From the NCBI RefSeq assembly GCF_963678635.1, contig NC_087067.1, positions 38,014,686 to 38,078,685 of the forward strand: a stretch of DNA of 64,000 nucleotides, read 5' to 3'. The stretch is from Symsagittifera roscoffensis (Eukaryota; Xenacoelomorpha; Acoela; Convolutidae). Positions 1 through 11,160 of the stretch are shown piece after piece. Position numbers and translations under genes: made by a program. The notes under the pieces are model-generated. The model was not told the origin of the DNA, made no database searches, and was given only the letters and a program-made list of their open reading frames with translations. Each line of letters begins with the position of its first letter. Positions within the stretch are counted from its first letter, which is position 1.

Positions 1-116
1 TTGTTTGGGTTCTGCAAGTTCACGAATCCATTTACTCCGTTAGCTTGCTTTTTGGGAGACTGTAAGGATGACTTGGCGTTTGGCGATGCGTTAAATTTGT
101 GTCCGTAATCCGAGTT
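1..116 (-). CDS. Exon D of the left host gene (cut by the window edge)
   Basis: The acceptor GATGCTTAG is followed by an open frame to base 1, encoding NSDYGHKFNASPNAKSS, LQSPKKQANGVNG and FVNLQNPN. The exon continues outside the window. Confidence 0.65.
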
Positions 117-3100
117 CTAAGCATCAACATGAAAATAACATTTCGAAAATCACAAAACTGAGAATCACAAACCGTAACATTGCTAATTTCAAGTTGATTT
201 AACTGTAAACAATGACTTGCAAAATAGCATCTTGTCTTGTCTTGATATTGAGTAATGGAATAAAATGAAAGTTAGTTTGACAGATGTCCTTGGTAGTAGC
301 TTTGCTCTCAGTGTTGCATAATAATATACTAACCACAAGATTGTGCGAGTTTGCACTCATGTATTGCTGTTGCGAGAGGGCCTGGGCGGCCGACGAGTCG
401 TGGTGACGGTGGTGGAACATGTTGTTGGCGGCTGCCACGTTGGAAGAGAGACGCGTCGAAGACATGACCGAGGAGGTCGTTGGCACATTGGAATTCATGG
501 CCATCATGGCCGCCTGTTGTTGGGCCCTAACAAGTCCAAAAAATACACTAGTAATCAGAACTTTAAGGGACAAATTTGACCATTTGAAAACTTGAGACGC
601 AAAAAAAAACTACTTCGAGTAATAAAAAAGATTCACTCGAAAAATATTTTGCACTTGACAACATGAAAATTAAACGGCTCATTTCCCATCATAGAGCATT
701 TCAAAAACACGCTTTTTAATCGAATAAAACTGCAAAATATCTGCAATTGAAGCAAACTCACGCTGAAAGTAAAACAGCTGTTTACTTTCGAATGAAGAAG
801 CTATTTGAGCAAAAAAGCAAAATTACTCGAACCTTAGCTGGTGTGAGCTGGGGTTGTTGTGGTGATGGTGGTTTGACACTGGCCCGCCGACACTTCCGTT
901 CATGTGCGTGTACGACTGCGAGTGCATGAGCATCGGTCCGCCGTGGTGGTGGTGGGTGTTGTTTGTACTGCTGCTATTAGTCACTGATATATGGTTTAGG
1001 TTGTGGTTGCTTAAAATATTACTGCTATTACTATTATGAGATATGATTCCCCCAGCGGCCCCTGCCCCTGTCGAAGCACCTGCACCTGTGCTGATACCCA
1101 TCGCACTCAGTTCATTCTCCAGGTTATCCACTGCATCGGAAGAAGCCGCCGCCGACACGCTCACTCCGTTCATCAACCTGAGATTATCTGCACTGGCATT
1201 GGCGCGGAAGTTGTGGCCTGAAAAAACCGATAGTCACTAAATCCTAGTCAATGGAACTAATGCTCGGAAAACTCACAAACAACGAATCACAACACTTAAT
1301 TGATCGTAGAGATTATTAAAACTGATACACTATTATTAAATTATATTATTATACATTACTACACAAAAGCAAAGCCAAGCTTCGCATCAGTTGCGTTACA
1401 CCGCACGTATGGGATTGAAAGCTAATGAATAAAAAATGAGACGGAAAACTAATTTAAAAAACCTCGGTAATCAGAAAAATCGTCGGAAATACAACTACCA
1501 GCATTAGAAAAGCTTTTAGTATCTACGGAGGGGCCAATAAGTCGACATACGAAGGTAAACGCCTTTTGATCCGAAAGCAAACAAATACTGTAAGAAACTG
1601 TGGTCAAAAAAACTTTTGATTATACTTTAAAAATTTTAACTAACACATCACATTCGTGCACAAAATTTTAAAACAATTAATTCTTAAAACAATAACCAAA
1701 CTTTGCCCACCAAACGATACAAAATAACTTGTCTAGTCCGATAAAAGATATTCCGCAACCATTTAGGCTGAATAAAACTTTTATGCGACAAAAAACAGTA
1801 AGTCAAGGCTAGTTAATTTACAAATTACAGGAGTAAATCAACATCACCTGCACCGAAAATCGCTTACAGCTCAAAACAATCCGTGCTGTTGCAACTATGA
1901 CGACATAACATGTGCAGAAGAAAAGGGACTCGAACCGCAGAACCTTAAGAGTAAAAAAAAACATCTGCGTTACCTCCTGACTAAAAAAGAAAGAGTCTGG
2001 ACAATATAGTATGTTCAATTTCTTGCAGATTTGCAGAAAAAATTTGGTTCTGGGAAAATTTTCCGTTTACAAGACACTTGCTCTCGCAAGTGCAATAAAA
2101 TTAGATCATAGAGTTTCAAGAAACAATTTTTGAAACTTAATATCAAACCTAAGAAGAAAAAACAAAACCGCAAATCAAGCAAAATGATTTTTAACGATAT
2201 AGCATTCACCTGCGATATTGTTGGGACCCAGTCAATTCTCGCACTATTTGTGCATACGGAACGCCATTCAGACTAGCCACTATTAGCGCCACAGATAGTA
2301 TACACATATCAGAAACACCATAATCAGATACTCGATAGGAAAATTGATGGAAGAAGTCTGCTTTGATGTTAAAATTGAGCCTTAACTTCAATCGCATGTA
2401 GAAACTTGATGAAAAGCTAAGCAAGAACGGCAAAAAAATATTCTCGGAGACATAAAACTATTTTTCTAAGACCATTCTGCGCAGACCTCAATTACACGAG
2501 AGGGATCCTTTTTTAATTTATGTTCTTCAAATTGAAAAATGCTCGGCTAGTAAGCTGACAAAATTCCAGGATTCAACGATTCAACGAACAAGTTTTATGA
2601 ACAAATTTTTTTTTCAAATTAGCTCTGGATGAGTTTCATTCACTGAAAAAAGATATAAGCCACTGCAGCCAAAAAAACCTGTTGACTTTTTGATAATCTT
2701 CTATTCTAAAGAAAATTATTGTTGAGCATAAAAACTCGAACTACACTTGCTCAGCTCCAAATTAAACTCAAACACTAACAATATTTAAGTAAACAACATA
2801 TAATAATAACAATAATAATAATAGTAACACAGAGGCGAAGCTGAGCTTCGACCCACTAGCGATACAAAAATGAATGATTATGAATAAAATCAAAGAAAAA
2901 AAAATAAATTAAAAAGAAATCAAAAAATAGTTTTTGTCACCAAATATTGCAACAAAAGCCTAAAATATCCCAAAAAAATACCCGTAAACTTCAAAACTAT
3001 AGAAGGAGCTTTCGGAATGATAGAAAGAAGACAATTATTTAAAAAACTTTTCAACGCAATTAAGTGGGTAAAAAATAAGCAGACAGACAACCATCTAAAT

Positions 3101-6100
3101 TAGCCGAAGTTTACAAAAAAAACAAGCTTTGAATGGAATCGAACTCTTAAGTTTTGAATATTCGTTTCTTGCTATCATTCCTTCTTTTGTGGTCTCAAGC
3201 ATGCATGTTTCAGCACTTGGAAGAAAGCTGAGCCTTTAAAAAAAGTCGGTCTACGGAAACAAACGCGACAAAAAGAAACAGACAGACGATAGTCAGAAAA
3301 AGCACAAAGACTCTAGTTAACAAAAAAGAGGTCCCGGCCGGATTCGAGCCACAAGCCTTTGCCATCTCAAGCAGTTGTGTTAGCTGTAGACCAGATTCGC
3401 AGGATGGTTGATTGAATTTGAATTTATAATTAACAAGCGGTAAAAATCCAAAAAATACCTTAGCAGAAACCTTCCCAGATGAAAAAAAAATCAAACTTAA
3501 AAAAATGTGATGTCCCTTGCTCATTAGAACACACACACAAACACACCCCACAAAACTTTTTTCGGTCCTCAAACGAGGCTAAAGGAGGCCACTAAGTAGA
3601 TACGAAAACAAACCGAAACCGATTAAGCCAAAAAAAAGGCGAAATTAAAAAAAAAAACACGAAAACATCAATGAAACTTTTAGAAAACAAACGATTCGTA
3701 GATGTGGCAACTAGTCCGACAAAATTTAAGCAGACAAAACAGTCGAGTCAATCTTTCAAAAAAATCTGAAGTTCATCAATCTTTTTTGACATATTGAAAC
3801 AATACGTTAAATCATCAACTGCAATCGATTTCAAATAAAATTACTCTAACCTCAAACACACTTAAATAATTGAAACTTAAACTAGTTTCACACACTTCAA
3901 GAACAAAAAAATAAAAACCATGCATCCAAAAAAAATCTGAAACTTTTATGCAAAAAAAATCCAGCAGAAATATTCAAAAAAGTTTTATTTCTAAAATTTT
4001 GGTGTCTGTAAAAACCAGAAAACTATCAAATACATCTACCATCATGAAAATGAACAAAAAACTCTTCAAAAATCTATCAAAAATTTACAGAATTAATTAC
4101 CCGGCAAATAAACCGTTAAAAATTGGGTCAAATCAATAAAGCCGATAAAAATCAACTCAAATCTAAAAAATTTTTAAGCTGTAAAACAATTAGCAATTCA
4201 GTCGTTGAACCCAGCTATTGAATAACAGCTGTTAGACGTGCAAGTTGGGTATCAATAGTTGGGTAAAAAAAATGGCTAGAAATCATTTGGAGATGACCAC
4301 AAGCTTCAGTCATCCTGTGGACAAAGCTGTTTACGGGAAAACGTCTAGTACCCGAGTGTAATACCCTTGCTTATCGCAAGGGTAAAAAAGAACTTAGGGT
4401 AGCACCTAAGGGAGATGCTGTTCCGAGTTCCAGTTTTTCTAAAGTTCACTTGAATTTATTTTGGTTTCGGCAGTTTTGACATATACATATCAGTCTCCAT
4501 GAGCAATTGTCTTCCAAAGTTTTTGTACACTTCGGCGATCACAATTTTGGACGTTCTATTTCGTCAAAATTGAACCCCATCGTTTGTCTTACTGTATTTT
4601 CTAAGAATTTACCTCTTGTCCAAAAGTCGCTTACTTGTTCAATTCTTGCTCACTAAATAACTAGCTTAAAACGTTTTGCTCTCTAAATAACGAGCTTGAA
4701 AAAATTGAAAAACGCCCGGCATCGAAAAAAGTTGAATTTCATTGCAAACAAAATTTATTGCGAATGAAATTTTGCCCTGAATCAGTACCAATAGACTCGG
4801 AATATTTCAATTCTTTAATTCCTAACAAATTAGTTACCAAAAGTTTATCGCAAGATTAAAAACTTGGATGTCACTCTCAACATTTATCCAATTCTAAAAA
4901 AGAACAATACTTGCCTTTATTACATAAGCGAAAGTCGTACACTTCAGTTAAACTAGCAATTAACGCAACTTCGGTGCTTCGAAATTTTTCGACAACTCTT
5001 GAAAAAAACCGCATATATTCGAAACAACATCTGCAAACTTTTAGTGTACTCTGACTGCACCTAATTACAGGTTTGGTAATTTAGAACTTTTAAATTTAAC
5101 TTAATGGGCCTCTCGAGAAATTTGGAGGCCATATTTGCAACCACTGAGAGTCACTGAGAGCACCCTACTATAGGGTTAGGAATCCAAAACTTTGTGAATT
5201 TTTCTACACCTAAGATTCCCGAAAAAAAAACGTCTTATCTCGGAAACTAAAAGGATTTGAGCATTCATGTTAAGAGGCAAGATTTGAGACGCCTGGGTGT
5301 ACGCTGACAATAAGGTTGTATCTTCATCAAATTAGTAGTTTCAAATTTTTTGAATTTCTTTGTAGATAAAATCTTTGAGAAATTTTTAAAAAATCGAAAA
5401 ACGTCACATCTCGGAAACTAAAAGCATTTGAGCAGTCGCGTTTAGCAGTCGCATGTGGCAAGATTTGCAACTCTTTAGAGTACCCTGACAACACCGAACT
5501 ATAGAGTTGGGAATTTCAAATTTTGAAAAATAATTAATTTAAACTTTCTAAAAATTTTGAAAAAATCACAAAAACCGTCATATCTCGATAACTACAAGGA
5601 TTTGAACAGTCATATTTGGAGGCAAGATTTGTAACTCCTTAGAGTACTCCGGCAGTACCCAACTACAGGGTTGGGAACTTCAAGTTTTGTGAATTATTTG
5701 AAATTTCTGAAAATTTTTAAAAAAAACTCAAAAATCGTCTTATCTCGTTAACTAAAATGATTCGGGCATTCAAAATTGGAGGCCAAGTTCGCAACCCCTA
5801 ATTCGATATTGGGCTGCTTAACCTAAACTCGGTAAAATAACCACTAAAATCAAATTTGAAAATCGAAAAAAATTCTTAACCATTGCAATATACGATATAG
5901 CTTAAACATGCAAAATTAATACGTTGAAAAAGCTTAAACATGGCGAGATAGTGAAGCCCGCATTTAAATATATAATAGATAATAGATTTGAATCAAAGAT
6001 AGGATCTATAGTAACTTGTTCAAGGGCCGAGACACTATCTCTTGTGCTTTGTACCTCAACGGATCGATGCTCGTACATGAGTCTTCGTTACCCATGCTGA

Positions 6101-6509
6101 TTCGAAGCTGATTCGTTACAGCTTAAGACTATTACCAAGATAACTCAAACTCTTGTGTATTATTTTAATATTCCAATAACTACATACATACATAAAATTC
6201 CAAAACATGTCTCAAGCTACCTAAAACATTCGAAGATATTGCACAAAAAAATAACCGAAAACTGCTCGATAGCATCTAAAAAATCCAACTAACTTCATAA
6301 TGAAAATTGATCAAACAAAAAACAAATAATCACAGCTCCTTCAGCCCAAGATTTGTACGTGAGGAAGCACAGAAAAAAGTGATCTACAGTAAATTCAATT
6401 AACCATCAACTTCAAGCTTACCTGGCAAATTAGCTGCCGAGAAATTATTCTGTTGGACTACTTGAGGCATGAATCCGTTGGATGACACATTGGACATAAC
6501 CATAAAACA
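1..6509 (-). CDS. Host gene, low-complexity protein of unknown function (5' part, runs off the left edge)
   Basis: Four exons are joined by consistent phases: 6509-6422, 1217-833, 526-334 and 116-1. Introns are about 5.2 kb, 306 and 217 bases, all GT-AG, with acceptors TTTTTTCAG, CTTGTTAG and GATGCTTAG. The first ATG (6,503) lies six bases after a TTTTCAG, so the first exon may be trans-spliced. The visible product is about 258 residues. It starts MVMSNVSSNGFMPQ, then is rich in Asn, Ser, Ala and Gly, with His runs (THHHHGG, SNHHHHNN, FHHRHH) and Gln runs, and a Lys/Ser-rich stretch (SLQSPKKQ) near the window edge. No folded domain, signal peptide or membrane segment is visible. Such composition is common in transcription factors and RNA-binding proteins, but that is inference. 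Upstream non-coding exons cannot be excluded. Confidence 0.7.
334..526 (-). CDS. Exon C of the left host gene
   Basis: A 193-base exon between acceptor CTTGTTAG and donor CTTGTG|GTTAGT. It encodes a Gln/Ala/Met/Asn-rich segment (AQQQAAMMAMNSN), a Ser/Thr stretch, FHHRHHDSS and QALSQQQYMSANSHNLV. It leaves phase 0 for exon D. Confidence 0.7.
833..1217 (-). CDS. Exon B of the left host gene
   Basis: A 385-base exon. The acceptor is TTTTTTCAG|GCCACAACTTCC and the donor is CTAAG|GTTCGAG, a weak but usable GT. It encodes GHNFRANASADNLRLMNGVS, then an Ala/Ser/Gly-rich stretch, LENELSAMGIS, an Asn/Ser-rich stretch and two His runs. It is the longest exon seen. Phases match exon A (one base carried in) and exon C (two bases carried out). 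Confidence 0.72.
1920..1985 (-). repeat. tRNA-derived relic (SINE-like), tRNA-Lys-like
   Basis: On the minus strand a perfect B-box GGTTCGAGTCC (1,936-1,926) follows an anticodon-arm-like ACTCTTAAGGTTC and an A-box-like TAACGCAGATG. The acceptor stem does not pair, so this is not a working tRNA. Confidence 0.4.
2075..2092. repeat. Perfect 7-bp hairpin
   Basis: CACTTGC, loop TCTC, GCAAGTG. A similar hairpin occurs at 4,362-4,384. No terminal features of a transposon were found beside either. Confidence 0.5.
3128..3200 (-). repeat. tRNA-derived relic (B-box only)
   Basis: A minus-strand GAGTTCGATTCCA, close to the pol III B-box, follows ACTTAAG about 60 bases after a degenerate A-box region. 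There is no complete cloverleaf. Confidence 0.28.
3335..3402 (-). repeat. tRNA-derived relic (SINE-like)
   Basis: On the minus strand GGCTCGAATCCGGCC resembles a B-box and T-arm, preceded by CTTGAGATGGCAAAGG and CAGCTAACACAACTG where anticodon arm and A-box would lie. The 3' GGGACC has no 5' partner, so it is a derived element and not a gene. Confidence 0.38.
4362..4384. repeat. Perfect 9-bp hairpin
   Basis: TACCCTTGC, loop TTATC, GCAAGGGTA, followed by an A run. It could be the end of a small non-autonomous element, but no partner end was found. Confidence 0.5.
5060..5810. repeat. Diverged tandem repeat, ~160-175 bp period, about four units
   Basis: The phrase TATCTCGGAAACTAAAAGG and variants recur near 5,236, 5,406, 5,581 and 5,741. 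Each is followed by ATTTGAGCAGTCAT-like and GGCAAGATTTG-like phrases, then an AGAGTACCCTGACA-like phrase. Units are clearly diverged from one another. It lies inside the long intron. Confidence 0.7.
6002..6141. repeat. Direct repeat R1 (S1 unit)
   Basis: About 140 bases running from GGATCTATAG, through CAAGGGCCGAGACA, to ATTACCAAGAT. It is similar to R2 at 11,161-11,291. R1 and R2 flank exon A in every unit. Their nature is unknown. Confidence 0.55.
6422..6509 (-). CDS. Exon A, copy 1, of the left host gene (putative first coding exon)
   Basis: This 88-base exon has an acceptor GGTTTTCAG on its 5' side and donor CCAG|GTAAGC on its 3' side. It encodes FMVMSNVSSNGFMPQ and ends QQNNFSAANLP, then joins in phase to exon B, which starts by completing a Gly codon. 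Two further copies lie at 13,881-13,968 and 20,563-20,650, each with both splice sites and an open frame. Copy 1 is the nearest to exon B. Confidence 0.7.
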
Positions 6510-7311
6510 CTGAAAACCAATGTTACCAACAAGATATAGCCAAGCACATAGATAATCAGAAGAACGAAACTATCATAGTAAACTAGAATACAGTCAGGAG
6601 TCCCTTCATCGCGTATTCGAGTCAAAATCCTAAGAACTTTCTAGATACGGAAGTGATAATGATAAAAAAGACAAAATTAGAGTTGATGTGAGAAACATTA
6701 AACTCGATAAAGGTTGCGTTTCTTCAATGCGATTACGTAACTCGACACAATAAAAAAAATTTATCATGTATTACAAGAAAAAAAATCTTCGAAAGTTGTT
6801 TTGTCATTTATTGTGCCGAGTACGCACGGGGCATTTGCAATCTGTATTGCCATTGAGATGCTCTATTTAAAATGCTGCCAGCCCTGTGTTCCTCCTATGT
6901 TCTAACACGCTGCAGACCCTGGGTTCCTCAGTACATATTCCTAGGTTCTTATAAATCTTGCTCAAAAAAACTTACGCACTAGGGCCTACCGCGCCCTGAA
7001 TCTCAAAAGTGTGCCATTCGATTTTTACTAGAGAAAACAGGCGTGCGATATATTCAAAATGACGATTTGTAACGTTTATCGGCGAAAAAGAGAGGAATGG
7101 TTATTTCGAGATAAGGAAATTATTTTTAAAATTTCGATTTCAGCGTGCATGAAACGTAAAAACTTTGTCTTCACAAAAACTGAACATGCACGAAAATCAG
7201 AACACCAATTTTCGCTCTGAGAACAGGACGAAGTATACAGAAAACATAATTACGTATTACGATCTGAACGAGTACGGAAGAAAAGAAGCCTTCCGAAAAA
7301 AAATGAATAAC
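6510..7311. other. Upstream sequence of exon A, copy 1
   Basis: No gene was found. The sequence is repeated at 13,969-14,770 and 20,651-21,450. The last ~270 bases (from about 7,040) loosely resemble the middle of the LTRs at 41 kb, sharing phrases such as TTTCGATTT, ATCAGAAC and AGCCTTCCGAAAA. If exon A is the first exon, its promoter or outron lies here. Confidence 0.4.
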
Positions 7312-7337
7312 GATTGTGCAATTACAGACTGTGAATC
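7312..7337. repeat. LINE target-site duplication, left copy
   Basis: 26 bases starting GATTGTGCAATT and ending ACTGTGAATC, identical to 11,130-11,155. The empty site in the sister unit (about 14,761) has a single copy. Confidence 0.85.
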
Positions 7338-7599
7338 ACGTCAAGTCGAGTTTTTTTATGACCATTAAGCAGTGCCTCTTGTGGTCTTTTCAAATGTTTT
7401 TTACTATCTCCGTTCGAATTCGTACATGTCAAGTTCAATCGCTTTCCAATGTTTGTCCAGTTTCCACTTGCATTCGTCGATGCTCTTGCTTTGCACTGTT
7501 TCCTGTGGCAAATTGTTCCAGTCGAGAGGTGCTCTTATCGTGCAGAAATTTTTTCGCATTTCTAGATTTGCTTTACGTACTACTACTTTCCATGCGTTA

Positions 7600-9691
7600 C
7601 CTCTAGAATCCTTATCATTCCGCTCGAATAGTCCCGCAGTGCCATTCCTATCATAAAAACCTTAGCAGATTTTATACATTTCTATCATTGTCCCTCTTCT
7701 CCTTCTGTATTCCAGCGATGATAGATTCAGTTCTTTAAGGCGTTCGTATTAGGATAGATTTTTTATACCACTAACTAGACGCGTCGCTCTTCTTTGTTGT
7801 CCAAGATCTTTTGATGCTTGATCATCCTTGGGTGCCAGATTAAGTTCGCAGATTCAAGGTGTGGCCGTATCAAGCATTTGTAGATGTTTAAAAATACTTG
7901 TTTCGTGACTTTAATGAAGCTTTTTTTAATTACTGCTATCATACCGTTTGCCTTATTGGCTTTTTTAGTGACGTGTGATTCGAATGTCAGTTTGTTGTCA
8001 AGCTAGATACCCAGGTCTGCTTCGAGTTGCACTTGTTTAATGTTTTCACCATTGATTTTAAAGTTCCTCTCCATATCCAATTTCTTGGTTCCTATTGTCA
8101 TGTGAACACATATGTCGATATTAAGAGACAAAAGAATTTGGCCTGACCAATTTTCTACTTACTGTAAATCTTCATGGATGCGTGTTACATCCGATTTGTC
8201 TTCAATTTGAGGGTATAATTTCGCATCGTCAGCTAATAGATATGTTTTTGACGCTATTTTGTCCGGCATTGTGTTGATGTATATTAAAAACAGTACTGGG
8301 CCGAGTAAAGAACCCTGGGGTATCCCACTTTTTACTGGCTGCCATGAGGAGCTTGAATCGTTAATTACCACTCTCTGTTGTCGTACCGAAAGAAAGCCTG
8401 TTATCCAGTTCAAGCTTCTTCCAGTTACTCCATACTGTCTAAAAGTTCCGATCAGTTTTTTGTGTGGTAACGAATCGAAGGCTTTCTTGAAGTCCAAGTA
8501 AATCACGTCGACATTTTCATGTTTTTCCATTGCCCTGGTGAAGTCATCTATTACTTTCAGGAGTTGTAGTTCAGTGAACGTCCAGATCGAAAACCGTATT
8601 GTGCATTTGTTATTAGCCCCTTTTCATTGAAATGATCCATTAAATACTTTCGGAAAAACTTTTCGAACAACTTGCAACATATTGATGTTAAATTGATTGG
8701 TCTATAGTTATCTGCCATCATTTTTTTTAACCTTTTTTGAATATTGCAGAAATGTTAGCCAACTTCCAGTTTTCGGGTAATTTGCTTGTCTCCCAAGAGG
8801 TTCGGAAAATAATCAAAAGTGGTTTTAAGATGAATTCTCGTATGTTCTTGTCGCATGTCATTCATTGTTAGCTCCAGGTTGTCATCAATGCTGGCGGTTG
8901 GTGGAGGGCTGATCTCCCAGTTACCCGGATGTTCGTCAGTGAAAACCGATGCAAAGAAGTTTGAGAGCACTTCTGCCTTTTCGTCGATCTGTGTCAGTTA
9001 GCATACCATTTGGTTTTTTCAAGCGGGGATTGATTCTCTTATGGTAGTTTTTTGGCGCACGTAACTCCAGAATTTTTTCGGATTAGTTTTAACTTCTGAT
9101 GATATTTTTTTTCATGTGTGAGTGCCTCCGATCGTGAGGCAGATCTAACTTCATTTCGTTTGGTTTCATATTTGGTTAAATTTTCGGCTGTTTGATAATT
9201 TTTGAATGTTTTCCTGGCTTTTCTTTTTTCTTTTATTTTCATGCCTACCACCCTTGCTAGCGGCATTTGCTTGCCACTGCTGCGTATCTGAATTAAAGGC
9301 ATGATTTTTTCGACTAATTCTTTCCTGCAGTTTTTCAGTTTTTCCATGTATTTAACTGAACCGCTGGGTCAACTAGATGGTTTCTCATCCCGTGGTAGTC
9401 TCCCTTTTAATAGTTTCTGCGGTTTTTACATTTCGATTTAACCCTCTTTACTGGCTCATCTATCTTGAGAAGGACGTGGTCACTTTTTCCGATTGGTGCC
9501 TCTAACGTGGTGTCTAGATCTTCTAAGACTATATCTGACATCACAACATCAAGCAGTGATGCGTTGTCTCTGCCAGTAAGCCTCGTATGCTCTTTGATAT
9601 GTCGTTTTAGTAGTGCGTCTTTTACTGCCTCATTAAAGGTGAACTCAGTGGTGTTTTCATCTTTTAATGTACTCATGGCCTCCCAATCCAT
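7600..9691 (-). pseudogene. LINE ORF2: endonuclease end and reverse transcriptase
   Basis: The endonuclease end shows SLLDVVMSD and PIGKSDHVLL. The RT shows motif A VIYLDFKKAFDSLPH, motif B SGIPQGSLLGPVLF and motif C LADDAKLY (usually YADD or FADD). The thumb/tail continues to about 7,600 with phrases such as CLIRPHLE. The longest continuous RT stretch is 123 residues (8,530-8,159). Stops and shifts separate it from the endonuclease and the tail, so this is a pseudogene. The reaction in living relatives is target-primed reverse transcription of the element's own RNA. Confidence 0.85.
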
Positions 9692-10082
9692 CTGAGGTAG
9701 ATTTGTGTCTCCAACTATTAATGTTGAGTCATTTGACTGTGTTTCGTTCGCTCAAAATGGCGATTATATTTTTTAGTTGGCGGTTGTTTTCTTTAGTTGA
9801 GTTTGGACTTCTATACAATACACCAAAGTTGATGATGTTCCTGCCAATTTTAATTTTCAAAACAAGTTTTCACAGAAAGAAGAATTATTTGTGTTCAAAG
9901 GGTAGTCAATGTTTTCCTTAATTTAAACTAAAATTCCGCGTCCTTGATCATTTGGGTTCATATTTATTGATTCTAAGTTATAGCATTAGATTTTATGCCA
10001 TAGTGGATTCCATTTTGCCTTCCAGAATTTTTTGGTTTGCCTTCCACTAGAGCGATGACATCAGACTTGCATTTTCCTTGAT

Positions 10083-10950
10083 TCAATCTCCAGTGATTTC
10101 GTGCAGTTTGTCTTGAGTTAATGTGTCTATTTTTGTGTACCAGATTAATAAAGACCGGTTTAAGGTTTTCTCCTCATTCTCATTTTTTACATCCCCCTCA
10201 CAAGGTGCTCGTAGTCTATTTGTTCCTTTTCGTTTAAGTTTTTTGCCTTTGCTATCATTCTGGCAGATTTTTGATTTTATATTTGGCATTTTTTAATTTA
10301 TTCAAGTTTTTAGTTATCTCGTTCACATGCTTTTCGTTATCAAAGGATACCAGCAGTGGTCTGTTTGTCGTGGCTTCATTGTTCTTCTTCCCAAGTCGGA
10401 CAAAACTTGTGGCTGTTTTGTTTACCATTTCGACCGATGCTAGAAATGTTTCTATCAGTTGTTTCTCTTCTGTTAAGTCCATCTTGGTGGGTACTCTGAG
10501 GTGCTTTGTAATTTATCATGTTCTTTTTTCTTCTTTTGTCGTCTTGTTCTTCTCTTTTTTGGCTTTTCAGATGCTTCCATCATAATTTCTTTTACTGGCT
10601 TGACTTTCGGTTGTTGAGCCACGTCCCATGGTTTCTGTTCAGCTTGATCCTTGGCTCTTGGTCCTGCTACAAATTTGTAGAAGTCATTCATCATTTGGTT
10701 TACGTTCGCCCTTGTTTTGTCCAGATCGCTCCGTAGTGTATCCGGTTCTGGATTCTTGTCAGCTTCAATTAGAAGTTTCACCTTTGGTGTGCAGGAATTG
10801 CATTACCAGATGACTTTTGGTTGACACATGTAATCGTAGACTTGGTCAGGCATATTTTTGCATGTTGAACAAAGGTGTTCATGACATTTATCACACTCCA
10901 TTGGTAATTTGACTTCACCTGCAACACTTAGAGCAGCAGGACTTTGCTAT
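10083..10950 (-). pseudogene. LINE ORF1: PHD finger plus RRM-like nucleic-acid binding protein
   Basis: On the minus strand the first part reads C-x2-C with ECDKCHEHLCSTCKNM, a PHD-like zinc finger. It is followed by MKLLIEADKN, a Lys/Arg run (KKRRTRRQKKKK), MDLTEEKQLIETFLASVEMV and a segment with RPLLVSFDNEKHVNEI, typical of the RRM-like part of CR1-group ORF1. Frames change between these blocks, so it is broken. Confidence 0.7.
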
Positions 10951-11062
10951 TTTTCCGTTCAAAAACGCTATTTTAAATTTAGCTCTAGGGCATATATCTG
11001 AAAATACACAGTTTGTATACGGGGAAAGGAAATCTATATAATAGGTTTAACACAGCAATAAG

Positions 11063-11114
11063 TCCTCACAAACTTATCTTACCAAATCTCGCCGTCCCAG
11101 CCATAGGCGAGTGA
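11063..11114. repeat. 52-bp segment at the LINE 5' end that copies nearby sequence
   Basis: Almost identical, in the same orientation, to 11,400-11,451, from TCCTCACA through CTTATCTTACCAAATCTCGC to GGCGAGTGA. The distal copy is ancestral, since the sister units have it at about 15,034 and 21,715. The one inside the LINE end is the extra copy. Confidence 0.75.
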
Positions 11115-11129
11115 AAAACAGTGAATGAA

Positions 11130-11155
11130 GATTGTGCAATTACAGACTGTGAATC
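11130..11155. repeat. LINE target-site duplication, right copy
   Basis: Identical to 7,312-7,337. It lies at the 5' end of the minus-strand LINE. Confidence 0.85.
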
Positions 11156-11160
11156 GACAT

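Larger units (their letters stand above)
1218..6421 (-). other. Long intron between exons A (copy 1) and B
   Basis: About 5.2 kb of AT-rich sequence with many A and T runs. It holds three tRNA-like relics (near 1,920, 3,130 and 3,335), small perfect hairpins (2,075, 2,836, 4,362), a ~170-bp tandem repeat (5,060-5,810), the left end of the duplicated segment (4,914) and direct repeat R1 (6,002). No coding exon is visible. Open frames here are short and compositionally biased. Confidence 0.6.
7338..11129 (-). mobile_element. CR1/Jockey-type LINE, near full length, decayed
   Basis: The element reads on the minus strand. In order it shows a PHD-type zinc finger (about 10,945-10,855), a basic linker, an RRM-like segment (10,482-10,255), the end of an APE-type endonuclease (GKSDHVLL, about 9,490), a charged linker, reverse transcriptase fingers (LSNFFASVFTDE), palm motifs and a C-terminal tail. 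It is absent from both sister units and bounded by a 26-bp target duplication, so it inserted after the first duplication. Frames are interrupted repeatedly, so it is inactive. Clade is judged from motif style (CR1/L2/Jockey group) and not from a tree. Confidence 0.85.

Noticed and set aside
343-1240. Plus-strand open frames opposite exons B and C
   Set aside because: They are antisense shadows of the spliced minus-strand gene, whose frames and splice phases agree.
1920-3402. Functional tRNA genes
   Set aside because: B-boxes are good but acceptor stems do not pair and spacing is irregular.
3210-3572. 120-residue minus-strand open frame as a gene
   Set aside because: Sits in the long intron over tRNA-like sequence, hydrophobic and biased in composition, without splice or start signals.
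4362-4400. Helitron 3' end (hairpin followed by a CTRR-type end)
   Set aside because: The hairpin is right, but the bases after it are not a proper CTRR terminus and no matching 5' end was found.
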